From assembly GCA_023229765.1 (NCBI GenBank), contig JALNYO010000017.1, forward strand, positions 1 through 64,000: 64,000 nt of DNA, given 5' to 3'. The DNA comes from Syntrophales bacterium (GTDB lineage: Bacteria; Desulfobacterota; Syntrophia; Syntrophales; UBA5619). The translations under genes and the position numbers were made by a program. The notes beneath the pieces were generated by a model. It saw only the letters and a list, made by a program, of their open reading frames with translations, made no database searches and was not told the origin of the DNA. This document shows positions 50,540 to 58,534 of the stretch, in pieces. How positions within the stretch are numbered: the stretch's first letter is position 1; every line of letters begins with the position of its first letter.

Positions 50540-52381
50540 TTATTGATGATCATCCCAGAGATCCTGGGCCGCCTGATTCAGTCCGAGTTCCATTAGTTTC
50601 TCTTTTGTCGGTTTACCCGTTTCCCAGTCCCACCGGCTTACGTCATAAAATTCCCTCAACATAATGTCCATGGCTGGTTCTATCCCTGCTGTCGCGCCCT
50701 CCGGCAAGGCTCGGCTGACAATTTTCGGCAGTCGGTCCTCCTGCCTCGTCACCCCCAGTTTATTGTTTATGGCCCGCTTCAGGTTAAGGGAGCGCTCTCC
50801 GAAGGCAAGCAAGTCCATGGCGTTATACTGAATGCCTATAATGGCAGTCAGAGCACGGGCAATCAGTGAAGCCGGCATCGGCGAAAAATGGCACAGGGTG
50901 AGGCTATTGTAGAGTTCGCTGAAATGGAGATTTTTTGCCGCCATCGCCCCCTTTTGGGCCGGATCGTTTTTATCGGAAAAAGAGATTCCCAGCTCCAGGC
51001 CAACCTCGTTTCCCGGGGCATCCAGGATATAAAAGCCGCCTTTCAAGTGGCAGGCGCCCCTGGGACCGACGGCGTATGAAAGCGCGGCGCCCTGGTAGGC
51101 GCGCGAGTCGTGCATCGGAAATTCAAGCCCTTTTACATGGGCCGCTTCCTCAGGATCCACCCCGAGAAGGACGGCCATTTCCTTGACGCCTTTTGACAGG
51201 ACAACACCGAACCCCTCCTGATCGATGATCATCTCCAAAAGTTTGAGGATAACCGCGCCGTCGCCCCACTTAATTTCCACGCCGGTTTGTTCCTTCGTGA
51301 GAATGCCCTGCTCGTACAAATGCATCGCAAAAGCGATGGACACTCCCGCCGATATGGTGTCTATCCCATGCCGATTGCAGAAATGGTTTGCCCTCACCAC
51401 GGTATCAATGTCGAAGTTCATGCATAAGGGCCCAAACGCCGCGACTGTTTCATATTCAGGGCCATCTACCCTGGGGATGTCTTCACTGAAGTCCTTGATC
51501 ATCTTGCCGCAGCCGACGGGACAACCGCGGCAGGCATAGGACGTCGTGTTATACCGGGATCTGAATGCCGGACCGTGCAACTTCCCGACGGGGAAAATGC
51601 TCTTTGTAAAATACCTGGTCGGGACATCCCCCAGACGCATGCCCAGATCAATATACATATTTGTGCCGTACAATTTGTACGCGTTCGTATTGGGGTTGCT
51701 CTTTATAGAGCCATGCGCCTCCTCTACGATCTGCTTAAGATCTTCGCTGTCGGCGGGTTCGGCCTTCTGATTTCCCGAAACGACCACGGCCTTAAGATTC
51801 TTCGCACCCATCAATGCCCCCAGACCACACCGTCCGGCAGTTCTTCCTTCGTCGTTCATGATGCCGGCAAACCTTATAAGTTTCTCGCCGCCTCTGCCGA
51901 TACAGGCGGTCGAAGCCTTTTCCCCTGCCTCTTTATCGATCAGCTCCTGTGTCTCGTAGCTGTCCTTGCCCCACAGGTGCGAGGCTTCCCTGATTTCCGT
52001 CTTCTCCTGAGTAACCAATAGATATACCGGCTTCTCGGACTTGCCGGTAATGATTAGCCCGTCATGGCCGCTCCCCTTCAGCCGGAAGGGGAATATCCCG
52101 CCGGTTGTCGCCTCCCCCCAAAGACCGCCAGGCGCTATGCCGCAAATGGCCGCCCTGCTGACCATCGGGACACTGGAGCCGATAAAGGGTCCCGTTGCGA
52201 AAACCAGGGGGTTTTTCGGCGCCAACGGGTCCATCCCGGGCTTTACATAGTCATAGATCAACTTGGCTGCCAATGTTGAACCGCCGACATATTTCCTGAA
52301 ATCATCATCGCTTACCGGCAAATCTTCAATTTTTCTATCGGTAAGATTTATCTTTAGGAATTTGCCAAAATAGCCCTTCAT
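50540..52381 (-). CDS. tungsten aldehyde:ferredoxin oxidoreductase (AOR family)
   Basis: This 613-residue enzyme oxidises aldehydes to carboxylic acids with ferredoxin as acceptor, using a bis-pterin tungsten cofactor and a 4Fe-4S cluster. Cluster cysteines are seen in CRGCPVGCG with a later Cys in LTLCHFSP. The N-terminus (GYFGKFLKINLTDRKIEDLPV) and FATGPFIGSSVPMVSRA are classic. GGAGGTGAGGCA precedes the ATG. It begins four bases after the Fe-alcohol dehydrogenase stop, so the two form one unit: alcohol to aldehyde to acid. Confidence 0.93.
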   Translation of the reverse strand: MKGYFGKFLKINLTDRKIEDLPVSDDDFRKYVGGSTLAAKLIYDYVKPGMDPLAPKNPLVFATGPFIGSSVPMVSRAAICGIAPGGLWGEATTGGIFPFRLKGSGHDGLIITGKSEKPVYLLVTQEKTEIREASHLWGKDSYETQELIDKEAGEKASTACIGRGGEKLIRFAGIMNDEGRTAGRCGLGALMGAKNLKAVVVSGNQKAEPADSEDLKQIVEEAHGSIKSNPNTNAYKLYGTNMYIDLGMRLGDVPTRYFTKSIFPVGKLHGPAFRSRYNTTSYACRGCPVGCGKMIKDFSEDIPRVDGPEYETVAAFGPLCMNFDIDTVVRANHFCNRHGIDTISAGVSIAFAMHLYEQGILTKEQTGVEIKWGDGAVILKLLEMIIDQEGFGVVLSKGVKEMAVLLGVDPEEAAHVKGLEFPMHDSRAYQGAALSYAVGPRGACHLKGGFYILDAPGNEVGLELGISFSDKNDPAQKGAMAAKNLHFSELYNSLTLCHFSPMPASLIARALTAIIGIQYNAMDLLAFGERSLNLKRAINNKLGVTRQEDRLPKIVSRALPEGATAGIEPAMDIMLREFYDVSRWDWETGKPTKEKLMELGLNQAAQDLWDDHQ

Positions 52382-52385
52382 TGCC

Positions 52386-53681
52386 TCACCTCCATACTGC
52401 GGAATTCATATCCAGCAGGTTGCCTTCATAGGCGCACAAAAACAGGTCCCTTAACTGCTCACGGGTTAGATCATACCATCCGAAATAGAAGGCGGGATCC
52501 GTCGGCGTCTGCTCCAGGACAAAATCAAGATTCTTTTCAAAATCAACGCTGGAAACGCCGGCATCCTTGAGACTTATGGGAAGTTTCAGGTCGGTCGTTA
52601 GTTTACGGATTTTTTCAATCAGGTTTCCGAGACTTTTCTCGTCCGAGCCTTTATCCCGTATCCCCAACACATCGCAGATTTCAAGATGGCGATCCGTTAC
52701 CCGGGAATAGACTTGCAGTTCGTAGGGGAGAAACAGCAATACCATCGCCCCGTGATGGATGTGATACAAGCCGCCAATCGTGTGACCCAGGGCGTGAGAA
52801 ATCCCCGATCCCGCATTGGAGAGAGGAATCCCCGCCATCGTGGCCGCCTGCTGCATCTTCAGCCGGGGCATGAGATCGCCTCCGTCACGGTATGCCTTGG
52901 GCAGCCATTCGAATACCATTCTGATCGCCTTCAGGGCAATGGCCTGATTCAATTCGTCCGCGCGCGGGGTCATGAAGCCGTCAACGGCATGGGCCAAAAC
53001 GTCTCCGCCGGTACCGGCCGTCAGATGCGGTGGCATCCCGACCGTCATTGTCGGATCGAGGAGGGCAAAATCGGGAACGAATTCCGGGAGTGCGCCGCTC
53101 ACCCCGAGCTTGACGCCATCGGGAAAGGAGATGACGGCAACGCCTGTGACCTCCGAGCCGGTGCCGCTTGTGGTGGGTATGGCAACCAGTTTGGCCTTGT
53201 TGCGCAGATTCAGCGGCATGAGAGGGCTGAGCGTTTCAATGTTGGCATCCGGGTGCTCATAGAGAAGCCACGCCCCCTTTGCCGTATCCATCGCTGAACC
53301 GCCGCCGACCGCAAAGATGAGGTCGGCTCCAAACTGTGCCATCTTTGCCGCGCAATCCCTGACCGAAGCGATCGGGGCGTCCGGCTCGGCCTTGTCCCAG
53401 ATTTCAAATTTGATGCCGTGCCTTTTTTGATAAGGGCTCATAATCTTCGGGGCAAAGCGCACCGCGTATTCGTCGGTAACGATAAAGGCCTTTTTGGTTT
53501 TACATTCCTTGGCCACCAAATCGACGGCATCGGGGAGAAGGCCCGCCTTGTCCAGAAAGAGATTCAATCCGGAAAATATTCTCGGCACAAAGAAAGCCCG
53601 CTGCGCCTCTTTTAAAAATTCTGCCTGCACCATGGGACCACCCCAGGTTTTCAGCAAATATTCGTGCGACCAGTAGCTCAT
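52386..53681 (-). CDS. iron-containing alcohol dehydrogenase (group III)
   Basis: This 431-residue NAD(P)-dependent enzyme has the N-terminal Rossmann region (FAVGGGSAMDTAKGAW), the GTGSE loop TTSGTGSEVTGVAVIS, and metal ligands in DVLAHAVDGFM and GISHALGHTIGGLYHIHHG. It interconverts alcohols and aldehydes; chain length cannot be read from sequence. GGGAGG precedes the ATG. It sits in the middle of the dehalogenase-to-AOR operon, consistent with oxidising the alcohol that a dehalogenase or sulfatase releases. Confidence 0.92.
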   Translation of the reverse strand: MSYWSHEYLLKTWGGPMVQAEFLKEAQRAFFVPRIFSGLNLFLDKAGLLPDAVDLVAKECKTKKAFIVTDEYAVRFAPKIMSPYQKRHGIKFEIWDKAEPDAPIASVRDCAAKMAQFGADLIFAVGGGSAMDTAKGAWLLYEHPDANIETLSPLMPLNLRNKAKLVAIPTTSGTGSEVTGVAVISFPDGVKLGVSGALPEFVPDFALLDPTMTVGMPPHLTAGTGGDVLAHAVDGFMTPRADELNQAIALKAIRMVFEWLPKAYRDGGDLMPRLKMQQAATMAGIPLSNAGSGISHALGHTIGGLYHIHHGAMVLLFLPYELQVYSRVTDRHLEICDVLGIRDKGSDEKSLGNLIEKIRKLTTDLKLPISLKDAGVSSVDFEKNLDFVLEQTPTDPAFYFGWYDLTREQLRDLFLCAYEGNLLDMNSAVWR

Positions 53682-53788
53682 ATTTCCTCCCTGCCCTCCG
53701 GCATCGGCGATGGTCCTTTCCGTTATTGCCAGCTTGACTTTTTATCGATGAAAAATGCAGCCATGAACCTGTATCTGAAAGGAAGCGC

Positions 53789-54142
53789 TCATGTCATGCA
53801 GAATTTGAGGACAGCGCCAAACCAGCTAAAATCTTGAATTTTGCCATCAAGATAGACAAAATGATCCCGGAGGGCATTTTTTATGCCTTCTTCGCTGTCC
53901 TTGAGCCCCTTGAACGCAGTCGTTGCATCGCTCCAGACCATCGCCACATCATAGCAATCCAGAATGGCATCCGTTGCAAAAAGGCCATTTTTAAAAATGA
54001 ATCGCTTCCCCCGTTTGCCGTCCCTTGTCTTGATGACAACGGCACATTCATGCCCCATAAGGAATGTCTTGAAATTTTTGTTGATCTTGGCCACCCTCCT
54101 GAACTTGAAGGCCAGGAAGGCAAGAAGCATTGAAAACCTCAT
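53789..54142 (-). CDS. SCP2-like small protein, 117 aa
   Basis: The C-terminal half (TAFKGLKDSEEGIKNALRDH and FVYLDGKIQDFSWFGAVLKF) resembles the sterol-carrier/SCP2 fold, also found at the end of SdsA-type alkylsulfatases. The N-terminus (MRFSMLLAFLAFKFRRVAKI) is hydrophobic and basic, like a signal or membrane anchor. AAGGAG lies seven bases before the ATG. It stands between the dehalogenase and the alcohol dehydrogenase genes on the same strand, so a role in binding the hydrophobic substrate is possible but not shown. Confidence 0.6.
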   Translation of the reverse strand: MRFSMLLAFLAFKFRRVAKINKNFKTFLMGHECAVVIKTRDGKRGKRFIFKNGLFATDAILDCYDVAMVWSDATTAFKGLKDSEEGIKNALRDHFVYLDGKIQDFSWFGAVLKFCMT

Positions 54143-54204
54143 AAATTTCTCCTTTTACCAACCAGAATGACTGTTCACAGTTGTGACCGCAAAGATCAAT
54201 AAAA

Positions 54205-55140
54205 CTAAGCCGTCGTTTTTGCGATGAACGCGATAATAATTTGGGCAAATTCCTCTCCTTTGTCCTCCTGAAGGAAGTGTCCTGCCCCTTTAATTGTCGT
54301 ATGGGGCTGGCCCTGCGCCCCGGGAATCCTTTCTTGCAGAACCCGTTCGCCGCCGCGCGTGATCGGATCGCCATCGCTGAATGCCGTTAAGAAGGGCTTT
54401 TTAAAGGCGGAAAGGACTTCCCATGCCTTGCGGTTGGCCGCTGACGAGGGATCATCCGGTTTTGTAGGAACGAGCGAAGGGAAGATGCGGGCGCCTTCCT
54501 TGTACGATTCATCGGGAAAAGGGGCATTGTAGGCGGCAACAGCCTCGTCGGCAAGAAGCGGCAGAGGGTTGTCCGGTCCCGCCGCCATATTGGCCATTTT
54601 CATAATGCCGCCCACGTCGAACTGCGGAACTTCCAGCGAAAATTTCTGCCATTCCAGAAAGGCGGCCGATATCTGATTGTCTCCGGTGGGCATGCCGGTA
54701 TTGGCGGCGACAACCCGCGCGAAGAGAGCCGGGTTAGCCGCAACCAGACGAAGGCCGATAAGCCCGCCCCAATCCTGGCAAACGAGAGTAATCCCGTTTA
54801 TCCGGAGACTCTCCAGGAACGAGAGCATCCAGTTCACATGGCGCTCATACGTATAATCATTGCGGCTGGCCGGCTTATCGGATCTGCCGAATCCGACCAG
54901 GTCGGGGGCAATCGCCCGGTAGCCGGCTTCAACAAAAAGGGGAATCATTTTTCGATAGAGAAAAGACCAGGAGGGCTCCCCGTGCATCAAAAGGACAATC
55001 CTGGCATCCCGGGGCCCCTCATCCAGATAATGCATCCTCAGTGTCCCCCCCTCTGTGTCAGGAACCTCGATATAGTGGGATTCGAAAGGATAATTGAGGA
55101 GATTTTTGAATCGTTCCTCGGGCGTTCTCAAAATTTTCAT
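54205..55140 (-). CDS. haloalkane dehalogenase (HLD-I, DhlA-like)
   Basis: This 311-residue alpha/beta hydrolase has its nucleophile Asp123 next to Trp124 in VCQDWGG and a HGEPSWS motif with Glu56. The catalytic His is in GAGHFLQEDKGE. This matches the catalytic plan of DhlA (Asp124, Trp125, Glu56, His289). It would hydrolyse a terminal carbon-halogen bond to an alcohol and halide, needing no oxygen. The ATG six bases after AGGAGG is chosen; a longer start lacks a binding site. It heads the leftward operon with alcohol dehydrogenase and AOR. Specificity is unknown. Confidence 0.85.
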   Translation of the reverse strand: MKILRTPEERFKNLLNYPFESHYIEVPDTEGGTLRMHYLDEGPRDARIVLLMHGEPSWSFLYRKMIPLFVEAGYRAIAPDLVGFGRSDKPASRNDYTYERHVNWMLSFLESLRINGITLVCQDWGGLIGLRLVAANPALFARVVAANTGMPTGDNQISAAFLEWQKFSLEVPQFDVGGIMKMANMAAGPDNPLPLLADEAVAAYNAPFPDESYKEGARIFPSLVPTKPDDPSSAANRKAWEVLSAFKKPFLTAFSDGDPITRGGERVLQERIPGAQGQPHTTIKGAGHFLQEDKGEEFAQIIIAFIAKTTA

Positions 55141-55267
55141 CGGTAATCCTCCTCGGAATAAATTGCTTTTCATGCCGCTCGACAACGGACGCTGACAGGG
55201 CCGGCGGTGATATATGACGGCTCATGGTCTTTTCTCCTACCCAATCCGCTGGCCTGTGTCAATATAT

Positions 55268-55285
55268 ATTTAACAGCCGTTAAAT
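55268..55285. promoter_or_regulatory. operator between the divergent operons
   Basis: ATTTAACAGCCGTTAAAT (18 bases, near-perfect palindrome) lies 128 bases upstream of the dehalogenase start and about 200 bases upstream of the maturase start. TTGACA follows it by five bases on the plus strand, with GATAAA 17 bases later. It shares its form with the site at 48206, so one regulator probably binds both. Confidence 0.6.
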
Positions 55286-55328
55286 TTACTTGACATTCCT
55301 CTATTTTTAATCGATAAAACAGCCTCGC

Positions 55329-55502
55329 TGACAAGCTGTAAACTACCTGGGCGCCGGTAGCTTTCATGCCGGCGTGCTCGGGGTTGCCTCTTCCAGCCCC
55401 GAGTACAAAAAATGGGTGAAAGAAAATCTGACTGCCTTGTTTTTGCCACTCCTTAAACAATTAATCCGCGGCGGGGATCAAAACGCAAATGGCGAAAACT
55501 GA
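55329..55502 (+). pseudogene. TetR-like C-terminal remnant
   Basis: A frame open into this gap reads NYLGAGSFHAGVLGVASSSP followed by EYKKWVKENLTALFLPLLKQLIRGG. This has the look of the C-terminal ligand domain of a TetR regulator, but it lacks any start and DNA-binding part. It ends 14 bases inside the maturase gene. The promoter and operator ahead of it are intact, so it may be a decayed autoregulator whose leader now drives the sulfatase operon. Confidence 0.4.
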
Positions 55503-56787
55503 CAATACAAAAGGCGCCACCCTCGCGCAAAGCCCTTTGCAGGGTTTTCATATCCTGGTAAAGCCCATTGGCCCGCTTTGCAATCTCAACTGCGGGTACT
55601 GTTTTTACAAGGAGAAAAAGGCCCTTTTTGCCGAAAATGAAACTTACCGCATGTCGGAGCGGGTGCTCGAGGCCTTTGTCGAAAAATATATCCGCTTTAA
55701 CGCCGCCGATATGCCGGAGATCCCCTTTGCGTGGCAGGGCGGGGAGCCGATGCTGATGGGATTGGATTTTTTCCGGAAGGCGGTGAAACTGCAAAAGCGT
55801 TACAGCCGCGGCAAACGGATTACAAACGCCCTGCAGACGAACGGCGTCCTGCTGGATGAGGCGTGGTGCGAATTTCTTGCCGAAAACCATTTTCTGGTGG
55901 GGTTGAGCCTTGACGGCCCTGAGGATATTCATGACAGATATCGAGTTGATGAAAAGGGGAAGGGCTCCTTCAGCTCTGTCATGAAGGGTCTGGAACTCCT
56001 ACGGAGCCACGGGGTTGAATACAACGTGATGGCCGGTGTTACCCGTGAGAGCGCTTGTCGACCCCTGGATGTCTATCACTTTTTCAAAAAGCAGGGCGTC
56101 GAGTTTATCCAGTTTATTCCAATCGTGGAGCGGCTGCCCGATGATGCCGCCCGCGCCCTGGGTTTGCGTCTGGCCCCGCCCCCGGATCTGGGGGCGGAAA
56201 ATCCGGCTGATGTCACCCCCTGGACGGTAGAGCCGGAACGTTACGGAGATTTTCTCATCGGCATCTTTGATGAGTGGGTGAGAAACGATGTCGGCAAGAT
56301 TTTTATCATGAATTTTGAGTGGGCGCTCATGAGCTGGATGGGCGGGAGGGCAACAGTGTGCCAGTTTTCGCGGCACTGCGGACGCTCGGCAGTCATGGAA
56401 CATAACGGCGACCTTTACGCCTGCGATCACTACGTGTACCCCCGCTACCGGCTGGGGAATATCCTTTCCAGCAATCCGCGAGAGATGGTTGATTCGCCGC
56501 AGCAGCGGGCCCTTGGCAGTCAAAAGGAGACGGCGCTGCCGACCCTCTGTCGTGATTGCAAGTTTCTGTTTGCCTGTCGGGGGGAGTGTCCGAAACACCG
56601 TTTTTTGAAAACACCGGCGAACGAACCGGGATTGAACTACCTCTGCGCGGGCTACAAAAAATACTTTCAGCATATCGACAACATGATGAAGCTTATGAAA
56701 CAGCTTTTAGAGGCAAAACTGTCGGCATCATATATCATGGATGCGCTCCGCGGACCGCTCGCGATCAGGCTGCGCTCAACTCAATGA
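55489..56787 (+). CDS. anaerobic sulfatase-maturating enzyme (radical SAM)
   Basis: This 432-residue enzyme has the radical-SAM cluster CX3CX2C at Cys31, Cys35 and Cys38 (CNLNCGYC). The substrate region is FAWQGGEPMLMGLDFF. A SPASM domain (about residues 290-400) binds two auxiliary clusters, with Cys in CQFSRHCGRSAV, YACDHYVYPR and CRDCKFLFACRGECPKHRF. It converts the active-site Cys of sulfatases to formylglycine without oxygen. Two Cys-type sulfatases follow in the same direction. This oxygen-independent maturase, not the aerobic FGE, fits an anaerobic host. Confidence 0.95.
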   Translation: MAKTDNTKGATLAQSPLQGFHILVKPIGPLCNLNCGYCFYKEKKALFAENETYRMSERVLEAFVEKYIRFNAADMPEIPFAWQGGEPMLMGLDFFRKAVKLQKRYSRGKRITNALQTNGVLLDEAWCEFLAENHFLVGLSLDGPEDIHDRYRVDEKGKGSFSSVMKGLELLRSHGVEYNVMAGVTRESACRPLDVYHFFKKQGVEFIQFIPIVERLPDDAARALGLRLAPPPDLGAENPADVTPWTVEPERYGDFLIGIFDEWVRNDVGKIFIMNFEWALMSWMGGRATVCQFSRHCGRSAVMEHNGDLYACDHYVYPRYRLGNILSSNPREMVDSPQQRALGSQKETALPTLCRDCKFLFACRGECPKHRFLKTPANEPGLNYLCAGYKKYFQHIDNMMKLMKQLLEAKLSASYIMDALRGPLAIRLRSTQ

Positions 56788-56831
56788 GACCATAATGCCC
56801 GGCTGCATCCTTCCCTTGGAAAGGAGTGTTC

Positions 56832-58493
56832 ATGAAGGTAGAAAACAGGAAACTGATCTGGCTGATTATCGGTCTGGCGGTAATCGCCGGTGCGGGATGG
56901 GCGCTGTGGAACCGATACTGGTTCTATCTGCCGGGGCTCCTCGCCCGCATCAGGGATCCGATCCAGTCGACGATGAAAGTAGCATGGACAAGTGGGCCGC
57001 GACCTTCGCAGTTTACCGCCGACAACCGCCCGCCCAACATCGTGCTGATCGTGGCCGACGATCTGGGATTCAACGATGTGACCTTCTGGGGCGGCGGGGT
57101 GGCGGGTGGCAGAGTGGCGACGCTTGCGATCGATTCAATCGCGAGAGACGGCGTTGCCTTCAGCCGCTGCTACGCGGGCAACGCCACTTGCGCCCCCTCC
57201 CGCGCCGCGCTGATGACCGGGCGCTACGCCACGCGCTTCGGTTTTGAGTTCACGCCGGCGCCCATGGAATTAAGCAAGATTATCGCAAAGGAGATGCCTG
57301 TCGGCCAGGCTATTTATCATGCCGATCTCGAAGAGAAAACCCCGCCTTTTCGGGCAATGGAGATTCCTGCTGCCGAGGTGATGATTGGCCAGATGCTCAG
57401 CAAAAGCGGCTATCGCACAATCCACCTCGGCAAATGGCATCTGGGCGAGACAGTTGCATCCCGACCCGGGGCGCGCGGCTTCGACGAAACGCTGAGCATG
57501 GAGCATGGCGCGGGCCTCTACCTGCCGAAGGACGATCCGAATGTGGTCAATTCAGTGCAGGATTTTGATCCGATCGACCATTTTCTATGGGCCAATCTTC
57601 CCTTCGCTATTACCCATAACGGCTCGAGGCGTTTCACCCCCCCCGAATACATGACGGACTATCTGTCGAATGAGGCGGTCAAGGTCATTGCCGCAAACCG
57701 GGAGCGTCCGTTTTTCCTGTACCTCGCCTACAACACCCCGCATACGCCACTCCAGGCCCTGAAAGCCGACTATGACGCGCTTGCGGATATCAAGGATCAT
57801 CGTTTGCGGGTCTATGCCGCGATGATCAAATCCCTCGACCGGGGAGTTGGCAGGGTGCTGGCGGCATTAAAGGCGCAGGGATTAAACGAAAACACCATCG
57901 TGATGTTCACAAGCGACAATGGCGGGGCAAATTACATCGGCCTTCCTGATATCAACAAACCGTATCGCGGCTTTAAGTGTACATTTTTTGAGGGAGGTCT
58001 CCGTGTGCCGTTTTTCATGAAGTGGCCGGGGAGGATTCCGGCTGGCGCCGTTTTCCCGAATCCGGTTGGCCATGTTGACGTGTTCGCGACGGCGGCGATT
58101 GCGGCCGGCGCCGCCTTGCCCACCGACCGGGTACTTGACGGCGTTGACCTCATGCCCTATGCTGCCGGCGGCAAAAAAGGTTTCCCGCACAAAAGCCTCT
58201 TCTTCCGTTCGGGCAACTATCGCGTTATTTTGGCGGGTGACTGGAAGCTGCAGATCGATGACACGCAGAAAAAAATCTGGCTCTTCGACCTGGCGCATGA
58301 CCCGACTGAGCAGAAAAACCTGGCCAATTCCGAGCCGGCACGGGTGGCCGCCCTCCAGGCTGAACTCGCCATAATCAACGGCGAGCAGGTCAAGCCTCTG
58401 TGGCCGAGCCTGATCGAAGGGCGCATTGACATCGACGCGCCCCTGGGGCTTCCGGAAAACGGAAAGGGAGAATATGTTTACTGGGCCAATTAG
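56832..58493 (+). CDS. Cys-type arylsulfatase, membrane-anchored
   Basis: The 553-residue sulfatase has one N-terminal membrane segment (WLIIGLAVIAGAGWALWNRYW) and the modification motif CAPSR with Cys120 (TCAPSRAALMTGRYATR), a substrate for the maturase encoded upstream. Metal ligands appear in IVLIVADDLGFNDV and TSDNGGANYIG. AAAGGAG lies six bases before the ATG, which I prefer to the GTG two codons earlier. It hydrolyses a sulfate ester, probably in the periplasm. The specific substrate is unknown. Confidence 0.92.
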   Translation: MKVENRKLIWLIIGLAVIAGAGWALWNRYWFYLPGLLARIRDPIQSTMKVAWTSGPRPSQFTADNRPPNIVLIVADDLGFNDVTFWGGGVAGGRVATLAIDSIARDGVAFSRCYAGNATCAPSRAALMTGRYATRFGFEFTPAPMELSKIIAKEMPVGQAIYHADLEEKTPPFRAMEIPAAEVMIGQMLSKSGYRTIHLGKWHLGETVASRPGARGFDETLSMEHGAGLYLPKDDPNVVNSVQDFDPIDHFLWANLPFAITHNGSRRFTPPEYMTDYLSNEAVKVIAANRERPFFLYLAYNTPHTPLQALKADYDALADIKDHRLRVYAAMIKSLDRGVGRVLAALKAQGLNENTIVMFTSDNGGANYIGLPDINKPYRGFKCTFFEGGLRVPFFMKWPGRIPAGAVFPNPVGHVDVFATAAIAAGAALPTDRVLDGVDLMPYAAGGKKGFPHKSLFFRSGNYRVILAGDWKLQIDDTQKKIWLFDLAHDPTEQKNLANSEPARVAALQAELAIINGEQVKPLWPSLIEGRIDIDAPLGLPENGKGEYVYWAN

Positions 58494-58534
58494 AAATTCC
58501 CCGGCGCGCAGTAAAATATAGAGGAGGAAAAAAC

